Shown here: positions 45,277 to 58,312 of the stretch, piece after piece | How positions within the stretch are numbered: the first letter of the stretch is position 1 | Layout: each line of letters begins with the position of its first letter | Source: Lolium rigidum | Taxonomy: Eukaryota > Streptophyta > Magnoliopsida > Poales > Poaceae | Direction of reading: 5' to 3' | Length of the DNA: 64,000 nt | Assembly: GCF_022539505.1 (NCBI RefSeq) | Contig: NC_061514.1 | Span: forward strand, 253,382,124 to 253,446,123 | Position numbers and translations under genes: made by a program | The notes under the pieces: model-generated | What the model saw: only the letters and a program-made list of their open reading frames with translations | The model's database searches: none | What the model was told of the DNA's origin: nothing

Positions 45277-48200
45277 TTAGTTCTCCTCCAGTCTCCTCAA
45301 CACAGATTCTGCAAACATGCGCTGCCTGAAAATTGAGAAGCTTGTGAGAAATCATGTAAACTTAAAAATGGTTAACCGGATAGGTTGACCAATTCAACTC
45401 ATGTATTTTCATGAGAGAGGCAGAAAGATTTGACGCACTTCTCCTCAGTGTGTTTTGGGCTAGGGCGGTTGTGTTTCAGATAGCCATCCCATGGAACCTT
45501 CTTAAGACCAGCTCGAGCAGCTATCATGTCCCTTACTCTGTACAAAGCATTGCATTGAGTATACGAAGTTATGCTTTCTGATCCTTGGTATGTTGTAGAA
45601 AATGGAATATTATCCAAACTTATGCTACCTTTCAGTAAATTCTATCGATGTCTCTCCTTCCCTGAGATACTGAGGTTCCAAGAACCAGACATCACAAACA
45701 ACAGCCCACGATGTCATAAGACGACCCAAGTGACTTGTAAAAGATTGCCTGGTAAACATTTCAAGTGGAGTAATACGTGAAAAAAAAAGGTATAAGTGTG
45801 AAGAAAGCAAATTCATATAGTAGTTTTGTTTCCTTACTTCTTACTATTCCAGAAGGCGTCAACAAATATTTTATTATATTTGATAGCTATTGGACATACA
45901 GCAGAGCCAAGTTCAAAAGCACCCTGAAAAATACAAACAAAGAAACAATTCAATTTCATGCTTAGCATGCATCAAGAACCAAAAATGTCTAAGTATATGT
46001 CATGCAACACATGACTGATTTCCCTCATCTGCTTTAACCATATCGTGTACAGAGTGAAAGGAAAAGTTTGTTTATTCATTTTCTTTTTTCTGAACAGTAA
46101 CAAGCCTTAATAATTTGCTTTATATGCAGAGAACACTGGTATCATCTAATATATAGCTAAAAAAAGGATGGTATATTGATACCATATGTATGATCAGTGC
46201 AGTATCTGCAAAGAATGGAATTCCAGATTCTGTCTGGATTAAACTTTCCATATTTAAGACTATTCAAAGCCATTTATATGGCCACTGATTTTTTTTTTGG
46301 GTCTACAACTATACCTTCTTGAACATCACACTGTACTGATTATTGACACAAGTTCCTTCTGGGAAAATCAAGAGCGGATTGTTGTCTGGATGTTGCACAT
46401 GGTCCCGTAACCTGATAAGAAAATATCACTGTAAAAAATATTTTCTAAAACAGAGAGTTGCAAACCGAATATCTTACTTTCTTCCAACTACTTCACGGTC
46501 CTTGAGATCATTACGGTTAAACCAGATGCAACCCACACTTTCCAATATAGTCTTCTGAATAAATCCTACAAATTAGAGGAGAAATATTGAATAAATAAAC
46601 ATTCAAGATTGAAAAATAAATAAAACTAGAACATATGTTTCTGAACAACAGGAACTGACCAACCCATCCGGGATGCTTTTGCATGATAACAGCAAATGCT
46701 GTCATCTGCTCCAGAATAATGAAATCTATCATCGATGTATGGTTTGCAACAAATACCTGTCGAATTACAATATTGTTGCAAGGGTATCAATCATATTCAG
46801 AATTTTATAGCAATATAAAGGAAGCAATGGTACTTATATACAAGAACAATGTGGACCTACAGATATAGTTCTAAATAAAATTATGTGGACACATTCAGAC
46901 TGTAAACCATCTAAAGTAAAAATTCAAGATAATAATATGTCATAGAGCACGTATGTTCCATAATCAGAAGAATGCAATGGAGATGACATCTTGTGGCTTT
47001 GTGATAACTTTCCATGTGAAAATTTCATGGGAACAACCCTTTAGTTTAACATCTATTATGTACCTCAAAAGTGTGGGTGGTTACACTTCTCTGTAGTGTT
47101 TGTACACAAGCACAACCATACTAGTAGCTCAGACATGAGTATGAACAAGACAAAAGGTAACCTGATAAGGTCGTGAGCTTGGGCGTGGTCCATGGTACTT
47201 AATAACTCCAGTCCAAGAAGCAACAAAAACACTGCACATCATTTCAACCAGCTTCCTCTGCACAAAGTTCAAAACAAAACTCATAACCCAAGAAATTTTT
47301 AACAAACATCACACTAAAAGAATTGGCCAAAAAATAGAACTATCAGGGAACTAGAAAACTGAGTAAGTTATGAAAATTACATAGCACCATAAAAGTTGCT
47401 AAAGAGATATTAGTTACTACAGTAAGATACAGTGGCTAGAGGAGTAACAGTGTCAGGCAGGACCAAACAACTGAATCTAAATCCTAGTTAACTCAAAAAG
47501 CTTTTAAAGATGATCTCACAAGTTAGCTTTACCTTTACTAGGCTTCTAACATATAACCATAATAAGCTAACATACAGCAAAAGCATAAGACACATCCATA
47601 TTGATTACCTGTAGGAGCTTAACCCCTATAAGACATCGAGAAAAGGATTAACTGATGGTGTGCTAATTATTGTTATGCTTATGTAATATGTATTCACTAG
47701 GGAAAGGGAACAGTCTCAGTCGCTAAAATTCAGCAACAAAACCCATATCACCCAATGCTGGATAATAAAACTTGTAATAGTTTGCTGTTATTTCATTGTT
47801 CCATTAAGACTTGAGGTGAACTGGTGTACTGATTTACCACATGCTCCAACAAACCCTAAGAACCATGGACATGAATGCTCATCCATACATACACAAAGCC
47901 ATATAATCACCACCATTAACCAAGAGTTCAGTTAAGGCTGTGCCAGAACCGTCAGGGGTAATATAAACAAAATAGGGATGTGCACTGATGTCTTTTGGTC
48001 TTGTATTCTGCCTCCTAGGAGGATGTAAACAACTATCTATCTTTTCAATGAAATGAAACGCAAAGGTCCTTTGCGTTTTCTCGAAAAAAAAATATAAACA
48101 AAATATGCACATATCCATATACAGAGATGACCCAGATACATCAAAATAAAATAGCTCACCTCTATTTTACGTTTTATCTTACTTTTCCCTTTCATTAGGA

Positions 48201-50429
48201 AATGCACGGGGAAAAAGGCAGCAAAGAAGGCCAGCCATCCTAATAGAAGTGTTAAGGCCCTGGTACATAATTGAGTTATCAGATGACTGAGATTCGATGT
48301 TTACAAAGAAATCAATGAAAGCAGGAGATGCAGTGGATGAATTAATTGTTAGTAGTACACTATTAGCATATATACAGAAGTATAGAGAAGACCAATGTTT
48401 CTCTGCCCAATTGTACACAAAATCAAATTATTATTTCAAGTAAATATCTTTTACTGAAGTATTTTAGAAAATTTTATAGCCTCAAAGGGAACAAAAAAAC
48501 GTTATAGGCATCAAAAGGACAGATGTGATCTGCACATAAAACATGGCAATGATTTAGACCAACGGGTTTGTCAGGCACAAAAAACACTTGTAGTAGGATT
48601 CAAAATGTGTAAGGCCTAGTGGTGTAGTGCAGATTATATGATCCACACCGCAAAAAGAAAATGCAAACTCTGAAACATCAATATTAATAAGAAATATAAC
48701 AAGTCAACCCAAAAGGAGGACGTCACATCTTTTTAGTACAAAGTGGATTTTTGGGGTGGGCTACTGATTTGCATATTACTGACAAGCCATAATGGGAATT
48801 GTTCAACACAGTTCCAGTTAAGCACGCCATGGGAACACTATTTCCATGACCATCTACAATTCTACAAGTGATGTCATTTTGGGCAAAAGCCTTCAAGGGA
48901 TTTCCAATCTATGTCGACAACAAATCAACAGTGCAGGATAACCGAAGTGCTCGTATTCAAAGAGGAAAAAGAAAACGGAACATTTCAGATAAGAATTAGC
49001 AATATCCCAGAGCTCAATGTGAAGTTCAGACCATAAGACTCAAGTACCTCAGCGGAAACAGTAGTCCGTATCTTATGACTACTCCCAAGCACCATAATGG
49101 GAACAAATAAATGTTCCAGTTCCATGGCTCTGGAGAATTTGACTTGAAGCAACGTGTGAATGAATCCTGCATAAGTGCAAACACAAGCAATGTCATAACA
49201 AGACACTTGAACAGGTAAAAAGAATCATAAGGATGATGATTTAAGTTAAGCCCATAGACCAACTAAAGACGCATACACAAAGTGATCCATGAGACAGGAC
49301 ATAAAGATGTTAGAGCTTTAACTTTCAGAAACAAGGATAGGGCTAGGTAGAGGAATTGGTGATCAGGCGCCACAGAGAGGTACCATGGTTAGAGCTGGAG
49401 AGACCAAGAGAGGGGAGATAAAAAGGGGCTGGGCAAGTAAAAGGATAATTTCCTTGTAATCTTTACTGATCTCAAACCATGGGTCACTCCCTCATAACAT
49501 AAAAGGTGGCCTTACAATTTAGACTCAGACTGAACAAGAATAGGACTCTTTTATTTGAATAGAAGCTGGACCATTATTACAGTAACATATAGTTCCGTCA
49601 TCAACAGGAACTATTTCCTAATTTGAAAACCTGCCGTGACTCTAAACAGCTTTGGATTCCTCTTACACAGCTGCAGCTCCTGGAGTTAGGCATGTTTGGC
49701 CTCACATAAAAGAAGATACAGCGAAATTAAGCCATAAAGACAAAAAATGCGCCGCGCATACAAATCATGTGCACCTCAGAAAACAGGTAATTCATGTTCA
49801 AACTTCAAAGCATTTCAAGGCTACACAAAATATGCTCAAGTTCATTTCCATGAGGGACAGGAACCAAATTACTTAGACAAATGTTCAATGTTCCATTTTA
49901 CAATTAAGCGATCGATAAGTTAACCCTCAAGGTCCTCAAGAGGCCTTAATTTAAGAGAGGAATCTACACTTGCAGACCTTTCCACCAAATTGAGAAGGCA
50001 AAATAGGCTAGTTTTCTCATTGTGCTGAACCTTGCAGATCATAATAAGCCTAGAAAGGACTACTAACCGCGTACCTTCTCACATGAAGGTCATCTACCAA
50101 CCCCAAAGATGCATACAACAGAGGAGGTAAAAGGACCACATAAATCACTCACATCGACGATGGCACCAGCCGCCTCGGTGAGCACGGGCGAGATGTCCAG
50201 CAGATCGCGCCTGCAGAAGGGAACCAAACGCCTCAAAAATCTAGCTCCAATCGAGAATTGAGCCGCACTAGGGTTACGAGATCGAGAAGCAAGCAAGAGG
50301 GAGAGGGAGAGAGAGAGAGAGGGACAGGGGCGGGCTATATTACAGGGTGAGGCTCCTGGGGGGTTCCTGCGGGGGCGAGTCCGAGGGGAGGTAGTCGTCG
50401 AGGTTGGGCGCGTACAGCGACGACGCCAT
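45277..50429 (-). CDS. GPAT9: Glycerol-3-phosphate acyltransferase 9, ER membrane
   Basis: Catalyses sn-1 acylation of glycerol-3-phosphate, the first step of membrane lipid and triacylglycerol synthesis in the ER. Twelve exons, all GT/AG and in phase: 50344-50429, 50153-50210, 49048-49166, 48160-48259, 47162-47257, 46660-46756, 46478-46565, 46315-46411, 45838-45923, 45629-45748, 45439-45537, 45277-45325; total 1,095 bp, 364 residues, close to the 376 of Arabidopsis GPAT9. The acyltransferase blocks are complete: NHTSMID (residues 158-164, catalytic His and Asp), GCIWFNR (197-203), FPEGTC (231-236) and VCPIAI (256-261). Two hydrophobic segments lie at about 65-115. The tail SPKHTEEK...RRLEEN matches the family. 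ATG at 50429 starts MASSLYAPNLDDYLPS, the family N-terminal DDYLPS motif. It is divergent from ESF1 with 342 bp between the start codons. A small retroposon lies in intron 4. Confidence 0.96.
47975..48090 (+). mobile_element. Short LINE/SINE-derived retroposon in GPAT9 intron 4
   Basis: 116 bp between 15-bp perfect duplications AATATAAACAAAATA (47960-47974 and 48091-48105), ending in a poly-A run after TTTGCGTTTTCTCG. This tail is typical of grass LINE/SINE 3' ends. It is inserted antisense to GPAT9. Confidence 0.88.
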
Positions 50430-50771
50430 CTCTTCACAGCGGCCGACGCCGGCGAGACGACGGCGACGGCGACGGCGACACCGCCGAGGAAGGATTCGTG
50501 GTGGGGCGAGAGGGAGGGACGCAGCAGGTGAGATTGGGTGTTATGGGGCCCGAACCGAGTGAATGTGATACTACCTCCTCGCGAACATGGGCCATACCAC
50601 TAGTTAATTGGGCCGGATCATTTGGCCCATTACCCTCTGTAGCCCATCTCGGCCACTTACGATCAATTAAATCCAGGTTACTTCTTATCAAAAAAAAAAA
50701 AAATCCAGGTTACTCGACAGTCGACACACTTGCATCTCCTCGCCGCCACCGCACCGCACGTCCCTGCCGCC
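50430..50771. promoter_or_regulatory. Divergent GPAT9 / ESF1 promoter with site II motifs
   Basis: 342 bp between the two start codons. It contains four TGGGCY motifs in 59 bp: TGGGCC at 50588-50593 and 50609-50614, GGCCCA at 50624-50629 and AGCCCA at 50641-50646. TGGGCY (site II) elements are known from promoters of ribosomal and ribosome-biogenesis genes, fitting ESF1. No TATA box is obvious on either side. An 18-bp A-rich insert lies at 50683-50700. Confidence 0.65.
50683..50700 (+). mobile_element. Minute retroposon tail (18 bp) with 14-bp duplication
   Basis: TCTTATCAAAAAAAAAAA-like insert between two copies of AAATCCAGGTTACT (50669-50682 and 50701-50714). The poly-A end and long direct duplication are the footprint of target-primed reverse transcription that copied almost only the tail. 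Confidence 0.7.
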
Positions 50772-53700
50772 ATGGCACCAGCCAACTCCGCCAACCTCGA
50801 TGCTGCAAAGAAGGGCAAGAGATCGAACTCCAAGGATGAGAGAAGGCAAAGCAATGGTAAGCACGAACTTCGTACCGCCGACGAGGCCAAGCGCAAGCAC
50901 GAGGACGGGCAGGAGGGGAAGGAGCACGCCAAGAAGCCCAGGAAGGAGAAGAAGGCTACGGGGACAGAGGCAGGGGCGGGTGAGGTGAATCGGGGAGACG
51001 GGAAGATGAAGCGGGCGATGGAGGACGAGCGATTCGCGCCGGCGCGGACCGACCCGAGGTTCCGGCCGATGCGGCGGAAAGACGCCAAGGTGGCCCTCGA
51101 CTCGAGGTTTAGCAGCATGCTCACGGACCCGATGTTCGCTTCGTCGGAGGCGCCGGTGGACAAGCGCGGCAGGCGCCGCAAGAAGGGCGCCAGGGCGAAC
51201 CCCCTGCTGCATTGTTACCTCGACCGAGAGGAGGGGATTGAGAAGGGGAAGGGAAACAAGGAGAGCAGGAAGCCGATTCGTGAAGAGGAAGATGGTGAGC
51301 TGGGAGAAGAGGATGAGCAAGATGAAGATCTCAGTTCTAGTAGCGATGACGACGAGGAGGAGGATGTGGAGGACGATCACCAGGTGATGTTTCCCTTCCG
51401 ATTATGTCATGTCGTAGTACTATATTTCGCTTGATTACCTTTCTGTGCTAAAGAATGCAGCATTGTCCAATTTCCTGTAACATTATTGATAATTCATATG
51501 CTAGAGATCAGGTCTGGCTCCTTGACTTCTTAATTTTGCAGAACTCTGTTGGCAATGACATTGCTCATTACTTGATGGCGAGGCATGATGATACACCTAC
51601 GATTGACAAGGAAACTCACAGGCTTGCTGTTGCTAATATGGACTGGAATCATATTAAGGTGGGTGCCAATTCTTGACAAATAATCCATCTGCCTGAAAAA
51701 TACAGCCATGTTCAAAAGGCAATTTATTATGTTAGTTTCGTGAGAATCGCCTTAAAAGGATGTGTTTGAGGCTAACTTGTTTGTTTTCTGTGAGGTTAAT
51801 ATGCATCTCTTTTTGGCATTTGTGTGTTTATTACAGACTTATATACGACCTCTAAGGGCTGTTTGGATGGCAATTTTTTAAATAGATCCTGGTAAAACAG
51901 TAGGATTTCAGAGAAAAAAAAACTATGTTATGTTGCTAGTTTGTGTACGATGCATAAATTCATGTTTTTCGGCTTGAAGAATTTTTATTTTCTTATCATT
52001 TTGTTGTGTGGAGAACAGGTGAAATATTTAGCAGTAAAATTCGCATTTTTTTTGGTTCAGAGATAGATACACCAAATGTAAATATTCAGGATTAAGAACA
52101 ACTCTGAAGTGATGTCAAATTGCTCGGTTCTTTGGTCCATATATCATCATATAATGATGACATGTATATACAGTTAAAAATGACCATATCCTTCTATACC
52201 CAAATCAAAGCATCCATCATTATTTTTGTGTGTCTTAGGTGCTAATTGCAAGTGCCCAGCTAATAGGAGGTGCTTCTAAGATTTTACAGAAGTGGAACAC
52301 AACACCTTCAGGGCATCTACGAATCGATGCGGCTTGCACTCATAATGCTCCTGTAGCAGAGTTCTGTGCACTAAGGGAATGTTGGAGCCATAAGCCAAAT
52401 TGGCAGGAGTTATCCATTCTAGTAAACAATGGCTGATTGGTTATTTGGCATTAACCTTATGTTGGTAACCAGCCCTTTTGAGCCTTAAAACTTATGTCGC
52501 GCCATAACATCACTGCAAACTTGCCCCTAAAGGCCTCTTTGGGTAAGGGATCTAAATTTGAACCTTACAATGGAACAAAATCCGCAAATTTCCCTAAGAA
52601 ATATCCATCACTCAAACACACATGTAATGATTTTTTTTTTTGCATTTAAATATGTGCATTGTTTGTTTGGTCAAAGCACTTTCTGCGATTTCTGCTGCAA
52701 TCCAACAAAATATTTTGATACGTATTAGTTCAAATTTAACTGAATGAATTCCTGTTTTTGCTAAACTGAAGATCCAAACAATGAAACAAACCCCTTGGCA
52801 TTTACAATTTTTGTTGCTCATATAAACTCCTCTCTGGCTTCTTGGGTTCAATCATTTTGCCCTTTCAACAGGCGGTGGACTTATATATGGTCATGAAATC
52901 TTGTATACCGAAAGGTGGGCAAGTTCTATCAGTCTCGATATATCCAACAGAATTCGGACTGAAGTGCATGAACATTGAGACAACTCAAGGCCCTTCTACT
53001 CTTGTTGGTGACGATGGTGATGATGTTGGTGGGAAATACAATACAAACAATAATGATGACGACAATGGCAATGATGATGGTGGTGGTGGTGGTGAAGAAG
53101 ATAGTGACCTTGACTCTGAGAGTGAGAACAGCAAGATCCGTACTTATGAGCTAAACAGACTGAGGTTAGCAACAAAGCATAGAGATACTTTTGCTGATTA
53201 TAATCTTGTCTATGTATTTGTTTGTCTGGGACTTAGTGAGAAGAGTTTGAATGATTTTTTTAACAATAGTCCATAATCCTGCCTTGTCTATCCATCTTTC
53301 ATATTTACCATGTGAAAATGTTACTGCTTGCCAAGCGTTTTCTGTTCTACTCTCTGATGATTATATTGATCTTGCTGCAGGTACTACCATGCAGTTGTGG
53401 TGTGTGATTCCAGTGCAACTGCAGATCACCTATACACGACTCTTGATGGTACTGAGTTAATGAAAACGGCAAATGTTTTTGATTTGCGGTTCATTCCTGA
53501 CTCTATGGAGTTCAAACACCCTGCTCGTGATGTAGCTACAGAGGTATCATACTTGAATAGATTATATTTGCATATCCATATTTGTTGGTGGACATATTGA
53601 ACTGTTGGCACTTGGCAGCATCAAAGTTTCTCTTCTTCAGTAGTGTCTGATTATATTATGCTTCTTTCCATATCGCTTTCCAAATATATGATGCATGTAG

Positions 53701-55169
53701 GCACAACTTGCCCTTCACTCGTGCTAAAAGAGGTCTTTTGAGTTTGTAACTTGTTCATGCAGGAACCTCTGAATTACAAGCAGCCTGATTTTGAGACTCC
53801 TGCTTTGCAACGTAGAAAAGTTAAGCTCACCTGGGATGATAATGAACCAGATCGTAAGAAGATCTTGGGGCGGAAGTTCAAAGAGGATCAGGTCAAGCTC
53901 ATTTTGTTTGCTAACGTAACACTGAAAAATCAGTTTTTTGTTGACTTCATAAATTGAAAACCCCACAGTGTCAAGATAAGCATTCTGCACTTTGAATAAT
54001 AAAGGAAAAAATACAGTGTAATCGTAGACTCTTGTATTTTTTTACAACATAGTTGACTGTTATCTCCATGTCTTGTCCTGTATTTTTGCATCTTTGACGT
54101 CTTCTATTTTTCTGTTGCAGTTAGATGGCATTCGTGTATATTTAGCAGGCAGTGACAGCGCATCAGACACTGATGTAGACGATTCTGGTGATGAGTCCCT
54201 GCCAAATGGTGTAACAAAAAGAAAGTTAACAAATAAGGAACGGTTGGCTCGTTTACAACCAGGAGATAAATCTGATGAGGAACAAACTGATGACCAGGAC
54301 ATGGAGATAACATTCGACACCGAGCTCAAGGACCTCAGCAGACGTGTCCTTGAGAGAAAGAGCAGCGAGACGAAGACTGTCTGGGAGATGCACCAAGAAA
54401 AAATGAAGGAGAAGCGGAAAGCTAGGAAGAGGTTGTCAAAGGATGACGATGACTATAGCGACGAAGATAGTACTGATGAAAAGGATGATTTCTTTGATGA
54501 TGAAAAGTCTGATGAAGAAGCTAAGCCAATCAAGAAACAGAAGTTGAAGGCCAGAGGTAAAGTAAATGACAAGCTTCCAGAGAAACATTTTGAGCGAGAA
54601 GCAACTAGAGAAGAGTTGGAGCTCTTGGTTGCTGCTGACCAGGATGCAGCTAATGGTGCAAAGGGTTTTAACATAAAACTCAAGAGTAAAAGTGGCAAAA
54701 GGGGCAAGGATTCTGTCCTGGACAAACTTCCTGAAATCGATCTTAGCAAGGACCCAAGGTTCGAGGACATGTTCAGATCTCATCTGTATGCATTGGATCC
54801 TACTAATCCCCAGTACAAGAGGTACCACCAGCTTCCATAACCATCAGTTCCCTGTCCTGCTACTGTATAATCTGCTTGACCTCCATATTGTTAATTTATG
54901 CCGACTATGAAATGGTTTTGTACAGGAGCGCCACCTTCATGCGAAAACAACCTAGGAAGAAGGGTGCGCATGCAGGCACATCAGATAATGAACCACCTGT
55001 GGAGGAACCATCTCTGGGAAATACAATGCCACCTTATAATGCATCTGCTAAGGACGCCAATCAGAAACATGTTGGGGCGTCCACGGAGAAACTGCAGATG
55101 CTTTCTGCTGTCAAATCTCTCAAGAGGAACCTTGCTGCGTTCAAAAAAGCAAGCATGAGTGACCGATAG
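50772..55169 (+). CDS. ESF1: ESF1, pre-rRNA processing factor (nucleolar)
   Basis: ESF1 acts in the nucleolus in early 18S rRNA maturation of the small ribosomal subunit. Seven exons, GT/AG and in phase: 50772-51383, 51542-51658, 52872-53164, 53381-53543, 53763-53891, 54121-54821, 54926-55169; 2,259 bp, 752 residues. Visible features: a Lys/Glu-rich N-terminus; DPRFRPM near residue 95; a long acidic run (EEEDGELGEEDEQ...) around 175-204; the conserved ESF1 core (LAVANMDWNHIK, VLSVSIYPTEFG, VVVCDSSATADHLYTTLDG, LRFIPDSMEF), interrupted by an Asp/Asn/Gly-rich low-complexity insert near 285-310; DWNEPDR-type WDDNEPDRKKI; Lys-rich coiled regions; and the C-terminal NUC153 motif (DPRFEDMFRSHLYALDPTNPQYKRS, about 648-673). 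The ATG at 50772 sits in GCCGCCATGGC, an ideal start context. Shares its promoter with GPAT9. Confidence 0.95.
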
Positions 55170-55356
55170 AGAAGAGTTTTGTTTGCCTCGATTCATTCTT
55201 CATGAAATGACTCAAAATCAACACCCACCAGATTTTTCCTTTTTTTCCCATGACGAGGGTTTATGCCTCACTAAAGTATCTAGACTTGTTATTTATGTGT
55301 GCATCTACGCGTGCCATCTTAATGGCATTCCTTTCATTTTTGGGATGTTGACAGTA
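55170..55356 (+). other. ESF1 3' UTR and flank
   Basis: Directly follows the ESF1 stop codon; no separate gene. Confidence 0.5.
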
Positions 55357-57867
55357 GATGGATCCACTTAAGAAATTAGTTAACAGTAAAACTGAGCTAC
55401 CTACGCCTCCTCACAGCCATTTGGCGCCGTGAACCGTCTGATTCTACCGCTGAACATCTCAGCTTTTCTCTTGAACGGGGCTGATTTGCTGATTCGCAGA
55501 TGGGCCGCGAGAAGGTCTTCGGGGCCTAGGCCATACCGTCCTCTTCCCGTCTCCTTCCACAGCGTTGCAGGCTTGGGCAGTTGACGAGGCAGGGATGCGA
55601 GCGTCACGGAGATTGAAGCCGAATCGGTTCCTGGAAGCCATTAATGGCAATTGAGGCGCAGCACTCACCGGCAGCCAATTATGTACTAGGTACGTTTCTG
55701 TTATGTTGTCCTTCAGTTCACGTGTGTGCCTATATATTCTGTGAATACCCTATCACGTCGATGTCTATGGCCGCTTGCTGCAGTCGCTCGGTCGACCGTA
55801 GGCATCGATGACCACCGGCTGCAATCTTCAGCGAGACAACAGCGGCAGAGAAGGCGACAGCCAGGTCTCTAACTCCAACGCGGCGACAACGAGCCTTTCT
55901 TTCTCGAGCTCGGTATCCGAGATGATTTGAGATTTATGTGTGGTGAGATGATTGGTTATAAACGGGGGGAAATTACCATCTTTCAATAAATCTCTCTGTA
56001 CCTTATATCCTTTCAAGTTTTTGCTCATATTTTTATCACTTGTTTGGGCAATCTGTGAAGGTTGTATGCTTTGTTCAACATCTGCTATTTGGCTTACATT
56101 CTTGGGTAATTTGAGTGATGCAGTGTGTCCCTCGCGTTCTTTGTCACTTCCACACAAAAATTTCCCTCCTATTCCCACCAGAAAGTATAGGCAAGTGATT
56201 TGCGAGACTCCAGGTTGCAATCGTCTTGCTGTTACTCTACCTCTCTATGCCCTTGCACATGTTCAAACCTTTTCCTGTCATCTAATGTGTATGTACAGTG
56301 TCTCTTTACTTTATTTTCCATTAGAAATTATTGTTGCATCGAAAACAGATACCATTTGCACTTCAAATATGGTAATAGTGGTGTTTCATTAGAAGATTTA
56401 TACAGATTTGGTGTAGCTGTACTGATGTTATTAGTTAATATATGTCATACGTCTGTTATGACCTTGCCTCTTATTTAACTATTGCCACCATAGCTTTCTG
56501 GTAATTTTCGTGTTTTCTAACTGCCTTGAAGATCATAGCCCCGCTGAAAGTTTCAGGTGCTAACCCTGATATGTTGGCATTCAGTAATACTGCATTTATG
56601 CTTGGAGAGCTCAAAACGATCATATGTAGCATGTAGGTTGTGGTGGTACAAAGTTTGCAGCGAATTTCGTAGTTCCACATGGCACCAAAAGTTGATAGTG
56701 CCAGATGTCAACTATAAACATTAGTGCCAGGTTGCTCGATATACCTTTTATCAAAATTTCATGTTTCTTACAAGGTTGCTACATTATCTAATTTTTCTTA
56801 CAGGAAGATCTCTAGAGAGCTCCTACCACAGTCTAAACGTCTATATTGTTCTTGTCCTCCTATCTTGCAAAGGCCACAGTAACAAGGGATGTCACAAACA
56901 CCGATGATGGTGTCAGGGTTCAGTTCCTAACTGGTGAAGGCAGAAACAACAGAGACTTCACCACCTATTTAACATTATTGTTCAGGTACAGTTAGCCTCT
57001 TGTTCTTCCTCTTGGTTTGGGTTCAACCTGAGGAGAAATTATCGAGTTGCGCTTCCATTTTTCCATGTTCAGGGTTTGAATGTTCACAGAAGTGGTTCAA
57101 ACAAGTCCAGCGTGATGTTCTTAAATTATGCCATATTATAAGTTAATATTCAGCTTTCAATGCCAATGAATAGACCGTTAATTGCATCTGGAGTCAAAAG
57201 TACTGGAGCATATTTCTTTATTTTGTCAATTACCTTGAATTGCAATTGTAATGTTTTGGGAAGTATCACAAAAGAGAACAATCCAGTTGCTGTATATTTG
57301 ACGCGACACTGTAATTTTGTACAGAATGGCATGTGTTGATTTTGTTGTTAAGAAAATATATTGCTATTTTTTCCCGGACTCCAATTGCAGAATTGTACAG
57401 ATGCACCATACAATGTTGTTCAAGAAGAGGTTATTTTTTACTTCCCTTGAAAAGCATATCATATGAGGAAATCACTTAGAAAATGTTGAGTTCTCCTCAT
57501 TCTCAAAATTATTTTCAGGCTAAGATTTTCCTAGACCACGCTCTTCTCGGTATGTCTCACATTAATTATGTGGTCAATTTGTTTGATGCTTGGATCGAAA
57601 TCCCCTGCTGGGATCGAGATCAGATGATCTTCCTCATAGATACCGCAATTTGCGAACCTATCTACTTTGAAAGATGGTGTTCATGCTAGATTCTTAATCG
57701 TCTAAATATGAAATTTGACTTTAGCGTTTTGAACATCAATTTGTTTATTTAAAAAAATTACTATCACTATTTTGTTAAATAGACGGGCTCGGCAACGCGC
57801 GCCATCATGGTCTATTCACTTGGGGTATTGTAAAAGTCCTCATGATGAATCCACTTAAGAAATTAGT
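55357..57867. other. 2.5-kb segment bounded by 24-bp direct repeats
   Basis: GATGGATCCACTTAAGAAATTAGT (55357-55380) recurs with one mismatch at 57844-57867. Between them are small gene-like pieces without a complete gene: a minus-strand 130-codon frame (55828-56220), and a plus-strand exon-like block at about 56876-56990 (reading VRVQFLTGEGRNNRDFTTYL) followed by a donor CAG|GTACAG. I do not recognise these. Confidence 0.55.
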
Positions 57868-58312
57868 ATATGAAAAAGTTAGCTGATGTAAATGATCCGT
57901 GCATCCAACGACCATTTTGAATTTTTAGGAGTATATGCACTGCGTCAATGAGCACATAACCATCAAGCTGGCGTGTTGGATAAGCCCCACAGAAAAGAAG
58001 AAAAGTCTGCAGCGAATATGTGTACAAACATGCTAATAAAAAAAAAACCTACGACTAAACATAATGGCAGCCAAAACGGTATAAGGAACAGGCATCAAAA
58101 CGGCCTGGCCAAAAGTCGTGAATGCTCCACAAGCTACGTACGTGTACATTTCGTGGGCAAGTTCTCAGCAGCGATGAAACCTGGGAAGCTGCCATTGGTG
58201 TTCAAAATGTTAACTTCATTTAGATTTAGTTGCATCCAAAAGCATTTCCAAAACTAACCAAACAAAAGAGAAGCGAACAAACAACTATACATTTGACATA
58301 GAGGCCACACAC
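57868..58312 (+). other. Upstream region of the first aspartic protease
   Basis: No gene. A weak TATA-like ACTATACATT (58285-58294) lies just before the start codon. Confidence 0.4.

Noticed and set aside
50730..50771. Upstream in-frame extension of ESF1
   Set aside because: There is no ATG upstream in this frame; the extension would need a TTG start, while ATG at 50772 has an ideal context.
52500..52860. Possible MITE in ESF1 intron 2
   Set aside because: Weak inverted similarity (CCTCTTTGGG / CCAAACAATG) but no clear terminal repeats or target duplication.
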